Below are positions 42,830 through 52,043 of a DNA stretch of 64,000 nucleotides, piece after piece. Below the pieces are notes generated by a model. It was not told the DNA's origin. It saw only the letters and a program-made list of their open reading frames with translations, and made no database searches. Made by a program: the position numbers and the translations under genes. The stretch is taken from assembly GCA_029858255.1 (NCBI GenBank), contig JAOUFJ010000005.1, forward strand, positions 1-64,000, written 5' to 3'. Source of the DNA: a candidate division WOR-3 bacterium (lineage in GTDB: Bacteria; Hydrothermota; Tepidihabitantia; SM23-42). The stretch's first letter is position 1. Every line of letters starts with the position of its first letter.

Positions 42830-43567
42830 ATGGCTAATATCATCAAGTGCCGAGGTTTTGTACTCCGTACAGCGCCATTCAAGGAATCCAGCCTGATAGC
42901 GTCTGTGTTAACCAACAAATCAGGGAAGGTTAAGCTGCTGGCAAAAGGCATCCGGCGCCCTAAGAGCAAGATTTGCGGGGCGATGGAACCTTTCAGTTTT
43001 GATGAGGTTATCTTCTATAAAAGAGAATTCAAAGACATCTATACATTGAGCGATGCCGTAGTCATCGACAGTTTCCCGGAGATAAGAAGTGATCCCTTTA
43101 AAGTAAGCGGCGCAATGGTACTGTGCGAGTTCTATGATAAAACTCTTCCAATGGAGGAGACCGATACCATGGTTTTCACAGAGTTTCTTAGATTCCTCAA
43201 CGGGTTGCGCAAAGCCGGTTCGCAGGCAGTGCGCGCGCTGGTCATTGCCCATCTCATTAAGGCTTTCTCCAGTTCCGGTGTGATGCCGCATCTGGATGAT
43301 TGTGTTCGGTGCCACAAGCCAATTGGAAGCAGCAACGGCAAAATAGATTTCAGTGTTTCTGCGGGTGGGACCGTTTGTAGTAAACACCATGATGATACTG
43401 TGGTGCTGCTGAGTCGGCAGACCGTTGATGCACTCAAGAATACTTATCAGCGGGCGCACGTTCAAATCGATAGTAGTGCGTTGACCGAAATAGAGAATTT
43501 TGTAGCCGATTATATGTATGTCCATTTGAATAATCTGCGCCTGCATTCATTGAAGCACTTCAAGTAA
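42830..43567 (+). CDS. recO: DNA repair protein RecO
   Basis: 245 aa. OB-fold start KCRGFVLRTAPFKESSLIASVLTNKSGKV with KLLAKGIRRPKSK; the zinc module retains DDCVRCHKPI but the second pair reads GGTVCSKHH, so His may replace one Cys. Works with RecR to load RecA at gaps and to anneal strands. ATG close behind a perfect promoter. Confidence 0.93.
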   Translation: MANIIKCRGFVLRTAPFKESSLIASVLTNKSGKVKLLAKGIRRPKSKICGAMEPFSFDEVIFYKREFKDIYTLSDAVVIDSFPEIRSDPFKVSGAMVLCEFYDKTLPMEETDTMVFTEFLRFLNGLRKAGSQAVRALVIAHLIKAFSSSGVMPHLDDCVRCHKPIGSSNGKIDFSVSAGGTVCSKHHDDTVVLLSRQTVDALKNTYQRAHVQIDSSALTEIENFVADYMYVHLNNLRLHSLKHFK

Positions 43568-43639
43568 TGGCTGCACTTATAGCAGGTATTTTGGGGTTCA
43601 GTTTTCGAGATGATTTAGATTCTCGTACGAGGTGAAAAC

Positions 43640-44152
43640 ATGACGAATATTGTGCTCACCGGTCCACCCCGGATCGGCAAGACAACAATAGTAAAGGCGG
43701 TTATATCAGAACTAACAGATAGATGTGCGGGGTTTTATACCGAAGAAATCAAGGAGCAGGAAGAAAGAGTTGGATTCCAGCTCATGACCCTGAGTAAGAA
43801 TAGTTGTACTTTGGCGCACAGAGAAATAAGAAGTCATTCGCATGTCGGGAAATATGGTGTCGACCTCGATTGCGTTGAAGATGTGGGTGTTGTGGCCATT
43901 AAAAAGGGAATAAAGACCGGTAAGATCGTAATCATAGATGAGATCGGCAAAATGGAGGTATTGTCGCGGTCTTTCAGGCTTTCAGTTCTCGATGCCTTAG
44001 ATTCAAAGAGTCCGGTCTTGGCTACGATGTTGTTCAAACGGCACCCTTTTTGTGACAAAATCAGAGCGCGCAAGGATGTAGAGGTGCTCGAGGTAACCGA
44101 GGGGAACAGGGACAAGTTAGTAAAGATCATTCTGGACAAATTGTTGCAGTAA
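43640..44152 (+). CDS. THEP1-family nucleoside-triphosphatase
   Basis: 170 aa, ATG after GAGGTGA. Walker A LTGPPRIGKTT, GFYTEEIKE, and Walker B IVIIDEIGKME are diagnostic of the NTPase_1/THEP1 family found in thermophiles and in human cancer-related NTPase. Hydrolyses NTPs in vitro; physiological role unknown. Monocistronic-looking. Confidence 0.92.
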   Translation: MTNIVLTGPPRIGKTTIVKAVISELTDRCAGFYTEEIKEQEERVGFQLMTLSKNSCTLAHREIRSHSHVGKYGVDLDCVEDVGVVAIKKGIKTGKIVIIDEIGKMEVLSRSFRLSVLDALDSKSPVLATMLFKRHPFCDKIRARKDVEVLEVTEGNRDKLVKIILDKLLQ

Positions 44153-44191
44153 GCAGGTTGCGAAGAGACTTCCTGCTGATTTTATAAGTTA

Positions 44192-45184
44192 TTACTCTTT
44201 TTGGGAAGGCAATTCCAGAGGACAAACTTTAAGCTTCATTAGACTGCCGCCGCGCAGTACGGTTACCACATATTCAACGCCCGGAGGATTCTCATCAAGA
44301 AAACGGTGTAGATCGTCCACGTTAGTAATCTTCTCATGCACAATATTCAGGATAATGTCATTAGGCAGTATCTTGGCGTGATCTGCCGGGCTTTCTGGTG
44401 CAACATCTACTACACGGACACCACTTTCCTGTTGCAGTCTTAGCGCTCTTATTGTCCGTCGTGTAAGTGGTGACGGTTGTGCAACGACACCAAGGTAACC
44501 ACGGCTGACTTTGCCATTTGATATGAGCATTTGTACCACGCGCTTGATTATATTTATGGGTATCGCGAAACAAAGACCTTGTGCCGGGTAGATAATTGCC
44601 GTGTTCATACCGATTACTTCGCCGCGTGAGTTGACGAGTGGGCCGCCCGAGCTGCCCGGGTTTAGTGAAGCATCCGTCTGAACGATATTTTCGATTAGAC
44701 GGCCGGTGGTCGAGCGTAGTGTGCGGCCAAGCGCGCTTATGACGCCGGCAGTGACCGTGCACTGAAAGCCAAAAGGATTGCCGATAGCAACGACGAGTTG
44801 ACCCACTTTGAGAGTTTGGGAATTCCCCAATGACGCACAAGGAAGGCTCGAGCCTGGTATTCTCAAAACAGCAGTGTCAGTTGCCGGGTCAGTTCCTACG
44901 ATCCTGGCCTGGAATTTGCTGCCATCATTCAATCTTACATCAATTACGCTTGCTTTGTGAACGACATGCTCGTTGGTCAGCACATATCCATCCGGCGTGA
45001 TTATCAGTCCGGAGCCAGCACCGCTCGGCTGATTTCTTGCGTTGAACACGCTTATGTTAACTACTGCCGGGCTTATCGTTTCCGCAACACCTACCACCGT
45101 ACGTGAGTAGGCGTCGAGGAGAGCGCTATCATCCTTTTTTTCATTCTTTGCGCAAGGCAGATTTTTCTCGGTCAAAGTTGACAT
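44192..45184 (-). CDS. HtrA/DegP-like serine protease with one PDZ domain
   Basis: 330 aa. Trypsin-like domain with TNEHVV (His73), DPATDTAVL (Asp103) and NPGSSGGPL (Ser179, the usual Asn of GNSGG is Ser), then one PDZ domain (RGYLGVVAQ, APESPADHAKILPNDIILNI). The N-terminus (MSTLTEKNLPCAKNEKKDD) is polar with no signal peptide or anchor, unusual for this family, which normally works in the periplasm. Either a cytoplasmic form or the true start lies elsewhere. No strong promoter of the class seen nearby was found upstream. Confidence 0.9.
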   Translation of the reverse strand: MSTLTEKNLPCAKNEKKDDSALLDAYSRTVVGVAETISPAVVNISVFNARNQPSGAGSGLIITPDGYVLTNEHVVHKASVIDVRLNDGSKFQARIVGTDPATDTAVLRIPGSSLPCASLGNSQTLKVGQLVVAIGNPFGFQCTVTAGVISALGRTLRSTTGRLIENIVQTDASLNPGSSGGPLVNSRGEVIGMNTAIIYPAQGLCFAIPINIIKRVVQMLISNGKVSRGYLGVVAQPSPLTRRTIRALRLQQESGVRVVDVAPESPADHAKILPNDIILNIVHEKITNVDDLHRFLDENPPGVEYVVTVLRGGSLMKLKVCPLELPSQKE

Positions 45185-45240
45185 TTTGAAGTCCGCTATT
45201 TAGATTGTGTTGATTGTCCTGATGTTTATTGCATCGAATT

Positions 45241-46548
45241 CTACATGATATCCTGCAACGATTGCTGGTCAGGATCGAATTGCAGGTATTTTCTGAATGA
45301 TATACTGAAGAACATCGGAAGGTAACACAACAGAACTACGATAAAACTGGCTGAGATCAACAGCCTGATCGAGATGAATTCGGCCAGCACGCCACCCACG
45401 GAATAGGCGACCGGCATCAATCCGCCGGCAATGCTGCCGAGGAGCCCAAATACCTTGCCGCGTTTGTCCTGGGGTGTGGTCAATTGCAGAACCGTGCTGA
45501 TGAAAGTGTTCAGGATAGCGTTGACAAAACCGGTTATAAAGACGAGCGCACCCATTACAGGAAAATACAAGGTTACGGGCAGCAAGATCATCCCCACACT
45601 CATTAGCAGGTAGCATATAGAGAATACCTTGAACCTCTGTTCGGGTTTGAAATTGACGAGTGAGGTGAATAGGAAACCTAAGAATAATCCACCCGTGAAA
45701 AATCCCATGATGATACCGTAGAACACCGGACCGAGATGCTTTTCCTGATGAAAAAGCGGCAGGATGAGCATGATACCCATGACTGCGAAGAAGTTGATGA
45801 TGCCGGCGATAGCCATTAGCGTTCTCAAACCACGGAAATGCCAGACAAATTTGAGGCCGTCTTTCATGTCGGCGAAGAAATGAAGTTTTGCTTTTTCGTG
45901 GATGATCTTCGGTACCTTGATGAAGACCTCGGTTACGGCTGAGAACAGGTATGACAGCCCATTGAAGAGGAACATGAATGAAGCGCCGAGTATCTTGAAG
46001 AGAATTCCGCCGGCCGAACTGCCGATAATACCCGAAGCGGTCTGTATGATATTGAATACGGAATTCGCCTGCACCAGTTTGCTTTTATACACGATGTCAG
46101 GAATTATGCTGCCGACCGCCGGGTTGAAGAACGCACCGCAGGCGCCGATCGTCATTCCGGCTGTGAATACCATCCAGATCTCGATGAACCCGAGATACGA
46201 AGCGATGCCGATGAATACTACACAGATACCTCTTATCGCATCCATGATTACGAGCAGCCATTTGCGGTCACTGCGATCGACGACAACGCCGGCAAAAGGT
46301 GAAATAAGAACCCGCGGCAGGGAAGAGGCAGCCATTAGAGTGCCCATTAGCGCGGTGGAACCGGTGACATTGAGTATCCAGAAACCGAGGGCGATCGAAT
46401 ATGCTACATCACCTAAAGCAGAAACGAACTGCCCTTGCCAGAGCAGGAAAAAATTCATGTTCCAGAGTTTGGGTTTGCTTTCCTCTGGTTTAGCGGTTTC
46501 TTTTTCCTCCAATGGTTCTCCTTGTTCAGTTTGCTGAGATAAATTCAA
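45241..46548 (-). CDS. Major facilitator superfamily transporter
   Basis: 435 aa with 11-12 hydrophobic segments. WNMNFFLLWQGQFVSALGDVAYSIALGFWI, SPFAGVVVDRSDRKWLLV (the MFS A-motif loop) and PAVGSIIPDIV place it with the macrolide-efflux/enterobactin-exporter-type MFS_3 group. TTG start at 46548, seven bases after TATACT, so leaderless with a non-AUG start. A long charged N-terminus (about 25 residues, EQGEPLEEKETAKPEESKPK) precedes the first helix. Substrate unknown; an export role is likely by family. Confidence 0.88.
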   Translation of the reverse strand: MNLSQQTEQGEPLEEKETAKPEESKPKLWNMNFFLLWQGQFVSALGDVAYSIALGFWILNVTGSTALMGTLMAASSLPRVLISPFAGVVVDRSDRKWLLVIMDAIRGICVVFIGIASYLGFIEIWMVFTAGMTIGACGAFFNPAVGSIIPDIVYKSKLVQANSVFNIIQTASGIIGSSAGGILFKILGASFMFLFNGLSYLFSAVTEVFIKVPKIIHEKAKLHFFADMKDGLKFVWHFRGLRTLMAIAGIINFFAVMGIMLILPLFHQEKHLGPVFYGIIMGFFTGGLFLGFLFTSLVNFKPEQRFKVFSICYLLMSVGMILLPVTLYFPVMGALVFITGFVNAILNTFISTVLQLTTPQDKRGKVFGLLGSIAGGLMPVAYSVGGVLAEFISIRLLISASFIVVLLCYLPMFFSISFRKYLQFDPDQQSLQDIM

Positions 46549-46555
46549 TAGGTGC

Positions 46556-46583
46556 AGTATAGTGAATTACCGTAGTTAGTCAA
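46556..46583 (-). promoter_or_regulatory. Promoter of the MFS gene, leaderless type with TTG start
   Basis: TTGACT (46578-46583), 16 bp, TATACT (46556-46561), seven bases to TTG 46548. Confidence 0.7.
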
Positions 46584-46631
46584 TGGAATTGTCTGAAAGG
46601 AATGATTTGTTGACGGTCGTGCTGAGGCGGC

Positions 46632-46815
46632 AAAAGTGAACAGAATATAGCCCTTTTCCCTTTTGCGGTCTTCGGCAGGATCTACGACAGGTTGGGTTTG
46701 TTTACAATTTCACGCTTTTTTCACACTGATTTTATACTAATATGGGTGTAAAGGGTAAAAGTAAGCATAATATAGCCCTTGGCAGGGTCTCTGACACGTT
46801 GGTTGTGTTTACGAT
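46632..46815. repeat. Diverged direct repeat, two copies
   Basis: Copies at 46632-46708 and 46757-46815 share AAAAGT.A.CA.AATATAGCCCTT, GGCAGG.TCT..GACA.GTTGG and GTTTAC.AT. The first has about 18 extra bases in the middle. Confidence 0.6.
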
Positions 46816-46823
46816 AGTCTGTT

Positions 46824-46902
46824 GAGATTGCTTCACCTCGACTCTGTCGAGGTTCGCAATGACCGGGGTAGCTGTCACTGCGAGCGCATGCGAAGCAGTC
46901 TC
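46824..46902. repeat. REP-like palindromic element
   Basis: The left half starts GAGATTGCTTCACC, contains the perfect hairpin CCTCGAC-TCT-GTCGAGG and ends TTCGCAATGAC. The right half reads GTCACTGCGAGCGC..GCGAAGCAGTCTC, its inverted counterpart. Sequences of this GCAATGAC / GAAGCAATCTC type are widespread intergenic repeats in bacterial genomes. Confidence 0.75.
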
Positions 46903-46947
46903 AGGTAATGCGGACAATGTCATATTGGGTCTATTTGTTTTGTTATC

Positions 46948-46975
46948 TTGACAAATCAATGCGCGACATTACAAT
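46948..46975 (+). promoter_or_regulatory. Promoter of the Asp-box protein gene
   Basis: TTGACA (46948-46953), 16 bp, TACAAT (46970-46975), short leader with CAGGAGG before ATG 46995. Confidence 0.75.
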
Positions 46976-46994
46976 ATCAACAGCAGGAGGTTTT

Positions 46995-48701
46995 ATGAAA
47001 GCCTTACTTGTATTGTGTATATGTTATGCATTCATCTTTGCTGATACCTCGGTTAATATCGATGATGCTGTTAATGATGGCGCGTCCATTTTAGGACGGC
47101 CAACAGAGATGTTCTCAGACCGGGTAATGATCGATTCTGTCGGCAATATCCGCGCGATTCTTGGCAGCCAGGGTAAGAGCATTGCAGTGTCTGGCGGCGG
47201 TGAGGCAATCGCGGTTATCTACGGTGAACCGAGCGGTGATCCGAACAACACTATGCTTGTCAAGGTCGCCTATTCATTGAACGGCGGTGTCTCATGGACT
47301 ACGTATGGGCCGTTTTCGGGCGGAGGCCGAAGAATCTATAATGATGTTGCCTACACACCCAATTTTCATACTAATCCTGGCGAACTCTGGTTTGCCTTCC
47401 AATTTTGCACGCAAGGTTACATTGATGTCATGATAGAGGTCATGAAGGAGGAAAATCTCCCTGCGGCACCGTCGTTCTCGGTGCCAATAATTCCACCCAA
47501 TGCGCAGGCACCGGCTACCTATCCGTGGGAGCCGAGCATCGTGGTAATGCAGGATGACCCCACGCATCTTGTGCTCACGGCCTGGAGTTACCTCGCCAAC
47601 GGCAATGGCTGGGCATACTGTTGGATAAGTAATGATGGTGGTTATGGATGGAGTGATACTATACCCATGGTGCAGATCAGCGCCGATGGTTCAGCAGGCG
47701 CCCTGGCTGCAGGTACAGACGAGTACTTGTTCTACACGTACCTCGACTACTACACTTTCAGCGGAACCGATTCGACGCCCTATCCGCACTATACCGAATC
47801 GACGGACGGCGGCTATACATGGAGTGACGGAGCACCGATTACTATTTTCCCGGCCAATACCTCGTCTCAGTACTGGTGGCACGAATTCGATTGCATCGTG
47901 GTCGATAGCGAACCGTGGGTAGTTCATAATGATATAGGTGTCGGCGGCACGGGTGGACCGCATATCGCAAAAGCGACCGGTTCGCCAGGCAACTGGACAT
48001 GGGATATATGGCATCAGGATACGGTCGGTTTCGACTCAACCTGGATTGGGGATACCCTTTACTATTGCGCCCCTAGTCAGTATCCTTCTTTGTCCTACGA
48101 TCCGGTATTCGGCAGGGTACTGGCAAGCTGTAAATCATACATCTACGTTGGTAATACGGTCAACTGGGCGATGTACGACGGGGCGCATATTCAGGGCGTA
48201 TATACCGATGATGGTGGCAGTTCCTGGCATATTACCGATGCACTGTCTACAGCGAACACGGGGGAAATCATTTGGGACGACTGGAATGCGACTGAGACTG
48301 CCGATTGGCTGGGGTACTCGGGCCCTTATCTCAAAAACTACTCCATATGGGTGCTTGAAGACCCGAATACGGAGGCTGGTGAACTTTATTTTGAGAGCTG
48401 GTCAATGCCCGCTATTGAGGAGACCGGTGATTTATCCGTCAGCATCCTTGATTTTGAGATATTCCCTTCTGTCGTCACGAACGCCGGCGTAGTAAGATTC
48501 ACGATGCAAATTGCTGGGTATGTCTCAGTACGAGTATATGACGTGAGCGGTCGCACAGTCGAGGGTATTTTCGACGGGTATCTCGATAGGGGTACTCACA
48601 AAGTAGATCTGCGCACGGATTATCTGTGCAGTGGCACATACTTTACCGTGCTGCAAACCGAGTTTGGTCAGCAGGTGGAGAAGTTTGTTGTAGTAAGATA
48701 A
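46995..48701 (+). CDS. Secreted Asp-box (sialidase-like propeller) protein with C-terminal sorting-type tail
   Basis: 568 aa from ATG 46995 (GCAGGAGG upstream, signal peptide MKALLVLCICYAFIFA). Four Asp-box motifs (SLNGGVSW, SNDGGYGW, STDGGYTW, TDDGGSSW) mark a six-bladed propeller as in sialidases/BNR proteins. The catalytic Arg triad of sialidases could not be identified, so activity is uncertain. The tail (residues about 485-568) is a diverged FlgD-like domain: VRVYDVSGRTV, CSGTYFTVL, ending EKFVVVR. Confidence 0.75.
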   Translation: MKALLVLCICYAFIFADTSVNIDDAVNDGASILGRPTEMFSDRVMIDSVGNIRAILGSQGKSIAVSGGGEAIAVIYGEPSGDPNNTMLVKVAYSLNGGVSWTTYGPFSGGGRRIYNDVAYTPNFHTNPGELWFAFQFCTQGYIDVMIEVMKEENLPAAPSFSVPIIPPNAQAPATYPWEPSIVVMQDDPTHLVLTAWSYLANGNGWAYCWISNDGGYGWSDTIPMVQISADGSAGALAAGTDEYLFYTYLDYYTFSGTDSTPYPHYTESTDGGYTWSDGAPITIFPANTSSQYWWHEFDCIVVDSEPWVVHNDIGVGGTGGPHIAKATGSPGNWTWDIWHQDTVGFDSTWIGDTLYYCAPSQYPSLSYDPVFGRVLASCKSYIYVGNTVNWAMYDGAHIQGVYTDDGGSSWHITDALSTANTGEIIWDDWNATETADWLGYSGPYLKNYSIWVLEDPNTEAGELYFESWSMPAIEETGDLSVSILDFEIFPSVVTNAGVVRFTMQIAGYVSVRVYDVSGRTVEGIFDGYLDRGTHKVDLRTDYLCSGTYFTVLQTEFGQQVEKFVVVR

Positions 48702-48710
48702 GTTATTGCT

Positions 48711-49769
48711 TTAATCGAGCGCCTGTTCGATTATCCCGCCGCCGATAACCAGGTCATCCCGATAAAACACGATCGACTGCCCGGGTGTGATCGCCCACTG
48801 CGGTTTCTTGAAAATGACCCTAACGCTGTTCTTGTCCATTGGCTCGACACACGCTTCACTGAGCGGCGAGAAATAGCGAATTTTTGCAGTGACATGGAGG
48901 TCGCACTCCAGGGTGTCGAATGGTATGAAATTGAGGTCAGTCGCGATCAACTCGCATTTGAACACTTCTTTTCTATCACCGACTTGGATTGTGTTGTTCT
49001 CTGCGTCGATCCTTGTCACATAATACGGGTATTTATGGCTAATACCGAGACCGTGTCGCTGGCCTATTGTATAATGAACAATTCCTTTATGCTGACCTAC
49101 TACCTTGCCTTCTTCATTGATGACCGGACCTGGTTCTTGAGGCAGCAATTTTCTCAAGAATGATGCATAATCACCTTCAGGAATAAAACATGCATCCTGA
49201 CTCTTCTTACGTTTCGCTGTTGGCAGACCGTGCTTGCGCGCCATTTTGCGTACTTCTTCCTTGGTGAATTCACCGAGCGGGAGTATTGTTTTGGATAACT
49301 GTTCCTGTGAAAGCCGGTATAGAAAATAGGATTGTTCGTTCTTATCCTTACCTCTCTTCAAGAGATATCGCCCATCTTTTTTCTCGATGCGCGCATAATG
49401 ACCAGTGGCGATCTTCTCGATGCTCGTTATATTTGTTTTCTTCAGCAGCAAGTCAAATTTCAGTAGTTGATTGCAGAGCACACATGGATTTGGAGTTCTC
49501 CCTCGTCCATACTCGGTGGCAAAATTATCGACGATCAGTTTATTGAATTCCTTCTCAAGATCGACACGATGGAAGGGGATTTCGAGATTCTGGGCGACGC
49601 GGGTGGCAAGGTCGATATTTTCTTGTTTGACTCCTTTAAACACCATGGTCGCTCCTTCGACATCGTATCCGGCATCCTTGAGCAGAGCAGCCGCGGTCGA
49701 AGAGTCGACCCCGCCGCTAAGTGCGACGAGTATGCGGGTTTTCCTGTTTACGGTGGTATCTATCTTCAC
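48711..49769 (-). CDS. mnmA: tRNA-specific 2-thiouridylase
   Basis: 352 aa, GTG start. PP-loop VALSGGVDSSTAAALL, first catalytic Cys in TPNPCVLCNQ, second in KKSQDACFIPEGDY, GQRHGLGI and GGGIIEQA at the end. Makes s2U34 in tRNA for Lys, Glu and Gln with a sulfur carrier. GTG sits nine bases after a -10 box (TAATAT), so probably leaderless. Its promoter is divergent from the next gene. Confidence 0.96.
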   Translation of the reverse strand: MKIDTTVNRKTRILVALSGGVDSSTAAALLKDAGYDVEGATMVFKGVKQENIDLATRVAQNLEIPFHRVDLEKEFNKLIVDNFATEYGRGRTPNPCVLCNQLLKFDLLLKKTNITSIEKIATGHYARIEKKDGRYLLKRGKDKNEQSYFLYRLSQEQLSKTILPLGEFTKEEVRKMARKHGLPTAKRKKSQDACFIPEGDYASFLRKLLPQEPGPVINEEGKVVGQHKGIVHYTIGQRHGLGISHKYPYYVTRIDAENNTIQVGDRKEVFKCELIATDLNFIPFDTLECDLHVTAKIRYFSPLSEACVEPMDKNSVRVIFKKPQWAITPGQSIVFYRDDLVIGGGIIEQALD

Positions 49770-49778
49770 TTGAGTTCC

Positions 49779-49807
49779 ATATTAGCGTAAAAGACAAATG
49801 CCGTCAA
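49779..49807 (-). promoter_or_regulatory. Promoter of mnmA, leaderless type
   Basis: TTGACG (49802-49807), 17 bp, TAATAT (49779-49784), nine bases to GTG 49769. Confidence 0.6.
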
Positions 49808-49819
49808 GTGCATGCGTGG

Positions 49820-49846
49820 TTGACTTCTCCTTATTTTTCATATAAT
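49820..49846 (+). promoter_or_regulatory. Promoter of the 49854-53158 operon, leaderless type
   Basis: TTGACT (49820-49825), 15 bp, TATAAT (49841-49846), seven bases to ATG 49854. The spacer is one shorter than the local norm. Confidence 0.7.
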
Positions 49847-49853
49847 ATACTCG

Positions 49854-50804
49854 ATGAGGTTTCCCTCAGGCCGCCCGATAATCGAGAATACGAGGCTCGA
49901 ATTCATCAATCTCAACAATGTCCTAACGGCATCGAAAAGAGAGAGAGCACACCGTATCATAGGATATATAGCGATATTCTACCACGATATTTCGGAATTG
50001 ATCTTCTTGAATCAGGGTGAGCCATTCAATGCAGCAAGGATCGGGCCGGACACAAGGGAGATCGTGCCCATTGGCGAAATAGTGGAAAAGGCTAAGAAGG
50101 CAACTTCGGGGACCTTGAGCGAGTATGCAACCGATGAAATACTGCTCAAGTTGATCATTTCTTCGATAATGTTGAAGCCGCTTAAGAGTTCTATAGATTT
50201 GACGAGGATCCAGCCGAGGATTTTTCTCGATAAGTTGAAGAACACTAAGTTCAATGGTTTCATCTGGATGAGAGTGGGGTTGGAGGAATCATTCGCTTAC
50301 TTTGAAAACGGTGTTATACCGGGTTGTTATATTGCTGGACATCAGGAGATTGCCCCGGAAGAGGAAATATATCCGATCCTCTTGAAACCCGAGACAAAGG
50401 TCGCGGTTTTCGACCGGGTCGAAAAAGCCGTTGCCGAGCAAGCCACGCCCGCACAGGTCGACATGTTCTGCAAAATCTTCACGGCGTTGTTAAAAGCCTA
50501 TGCCCACCCTCTTGGTCAATCCCTCGTTCTGCGCAGCGCCCTGGCTTCGAAAAGCACTGCCCAGAAGGAATTTCCCTTCATCGAGAAATTCGATGTTGAG
50601 TCCGACCTGACTTTCCGTGGCGAGGTGGTCGTCGAACCTAAATCCTTTGCCCAGGGCATGGCTCGCATGTTCGATCTTATCTGTGAATCATTCTCAACCT
50701 TCCTTGGTAAGGAAAGTGAATTAATAGCACGGAAGATATTGACTGATTACCGATTTGCACTGAAGACCATGAGATTTTTTGATTACACAAAACTCAAGAT
50801 TTGA
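49854..50804 (+). CDS. Conserved-looking protein of unknown function
   Basis: 316 aa. Not recognised. Soluble, mixed alpha/beta, no signal peptide. The N-terminal 65 residues look like a small beta-alpha domain ([49 protein letters not shown]). A central part ([30 protein letters not shown]) and a helical C-terminal part ([32 protein letters not shown]) follow. First gene of a tightly overlapping unit with rsmI, a phosphatidyltransferase and hflX, and shares its last base with the rsmI start. Leaderless-type mRNA. Confidence 0.8.
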   Translation: MRFPSGRPIIENTRLEFINLNNVLTASKRERAHRIIGYIAIFYHDISELIFLNQGEPFNAARIGPDTREIVPIGEIVEKAKKATSGTLSEYATDEILLKLIISSIMLKPLKSSIDLTRIQPRIFLDKLKNTKFNGFIWMRVGLEESFAYFENGVIPGCYIAGHQEIAPEEEIYPILLKPETKVAVFDRVEKAVAEQATPAQVDMFCKIFTALLKAYAHPLGQSLVLRSALASKSTAQKEFPFIEKFDVESDLTFRGEVVVEPKSFAQGMARMFDLICESFSTFLGKESELIARKILTDYRFALKTMRFFDYTKLKI

Positions 50805-51469
50805 TGCCTCTTTTCATAATTACTACACCGATCGGAAACATGAAGGACATGACAGAAAGAGCGGTAGAAACACTGCGAGAGGTGGATTTGGTTGCTTGTG
50901 AGGATACCAGGCGGGCCGGTGTATTGTTGAAGAAATATTGTATCAAAAAGAAATTGATATCTTACTACGAACAGAATGAAAGAAGGAGGGTTCCCCAACT
51001 CATTGCTTTGCTCAAACGGGGTGAGAAAATAGGTTTGATCACCAATGCCGGAACGCCGCTCTTATCCGATCCAGGGTTTTTGTTGGTCAGGGAAGCTATC
51101 CGGCAGGGGATTCAAATTCATTCTATACCGGGGCCGTCGGCTATAACCGCTGCCCTTGCAGTTTCAGGACTGCCGGTAGATAGATTTATCTTTGAGGGGT
51201 TCTTATCGAAAAAAAGCGGACAGCGCAGGCGGGTTTTAGAACAGCTGAAAATGGAAAAGCGCACGATAGTTATTTTTGAGTCACCGCAGCGGCTGGACAG
51301 ATTACTGAGAGAAATCCTTGAGGTTATCGGTGACCGCAGGGTTGTGCTGTGCCGTGAATTGACCAAGTATCATGAGGAAACAGTGTACGGACATGTCAGC
51401 ACGGTATTCGAAAAGCTGAATTCAAGGAAAGGCGAGTTTACGATCGTCCTGGAAGGCAGCGATGACTGA
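50804..51469 (+). CDS. rsmI: 16S rRNA (cytidine-2'-O)-methyltransferase RsmI
   Basis: 221 aa from ATG 50804 (TGATG overlap). Tetrapyrrole-methylase fold: [70 protein letters not shown] and IFESPQRL, all standard RsmI blocks. Modifies C1402 of 16S rRNA (by homology). Shorter than E. coli RsmI (286), lacking most of the C-terminal extension, which is common. Confidence 0.95.
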   Translation: MPLFIITTPIGNMKDMTERAVETLREVDLVACEDTRRAGVLLKKYCIKKKLISYYEQNERRRVPQLIALLKRGEKIGLITNAGTPLLSDPGFLLVREAIRQGIQIHSIPGPSAITAALAVSGLPVDRFIFEGFLSKKSGQRRRVLEQLKMEKRTIVIFESPQRLDRLLREILEVIGDRRVVLCRELTKYHEETVYGHVSTVFEKLNSRKGEFTIVLEGSDD

Positions 51470-52043
51470 GATCAAGGAAATCGGCAGAAGGTTTTTCGTC
51501 CGGCCGATAGTAGCTTTGCTAATGGCGCTCAGGATTCATCCCAACGTGATCACGATGGCCAGTTTAGTATTGGCAATAATTGCATTCTTTTTCTACAAAG
51601 GCGGAATTTTTTGGGCGGGAGCGATATTTCTCTTCTGGTGCGGAGTGTTCGACAGCTTTGACGGCGAGATTGCACGTCGAAGAAATCTGACCTCAAAGCT
51701 CGGAAGTTTTCTCGACTCCACGGTCGACCGCGTCAACGAATTCATAATCTATTTTGGCCTCTATTTATACTACCATGATAAGGCGAGTTACATACAGTTC
51801 TGGATCCTGATCGCCATTTTCGGTTCGATGATGGTCAGTTATACGCGCGCCCGTGCAGAGGGTTTGGGTATTTCGCCCCAGGTCGGTCTTTTCGAACGGT
51901 TTACGAGAATCGTTCTGCTAATTACAGGTTCGGTGCTCGGTCCGCGGTTCATGCCTTATGTCATAATCATCCTGGCGATCGGAACGATTCAAACGACAGT
52001 GCGCCGTATCTACTTTGTTAAACAAAAATCAAGCCCGGAGTGA
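51462..52043 (+). CDS. CDP-alcohol phosphatidyltransferase-family membrane protein
   Basis: 193 aa with about six hydrophobic segments. The CDP-alcohol signature is complete: [10 protein letters not shown], then eight residues, G-S-F-L-D-S-T-V-D, giving D-G-x2-A-R-x8-G-x3-D-x3-D. Overlaps rsmI by eight bases. Probably makes a phospholipid headgroup linkage (PgsA or inositol-phosphate-synthase-like); the acceptor alcohol is not determinable. Its presence next to hflX by overlap suggests translation coupling. Confidence 0.9.
   Translation: MTEIKEIGRRFFVRPIVALLMALRIHPNVITMASLVLAIIAFFFYKGGIFWAGAIFLFWCGVFDSFDGEIARRRNLTSKLGSFLDSTVDRVNEFIIYFGLYLYYHDKASYIQFWILIAIFGSMMVSYTRARAEGLGISPQVGLFERFTRIVLLITGSVLGPRFMPYVIIILAIGTIQTTVRRIYFVKQKSSPE

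Larger units (their letters stand above)
46549..46994. other. Intergenic region with a direct repeat, a REP-like element and two promoters
   Basis: No gene seen. From left: MFS promoter, a diverged direct repeat (46632-46708 and 46757-46815), a REP-like palindrome (46824-46902) and the promoter of the Asp-box protein (46948-46975). Confidence 0.7.

Noticed and set aside
42920-43546. 208-codon minus-strand frame opposite recO
   Set aside because: Shadow of recO; no ribosome site, no family resemblance.
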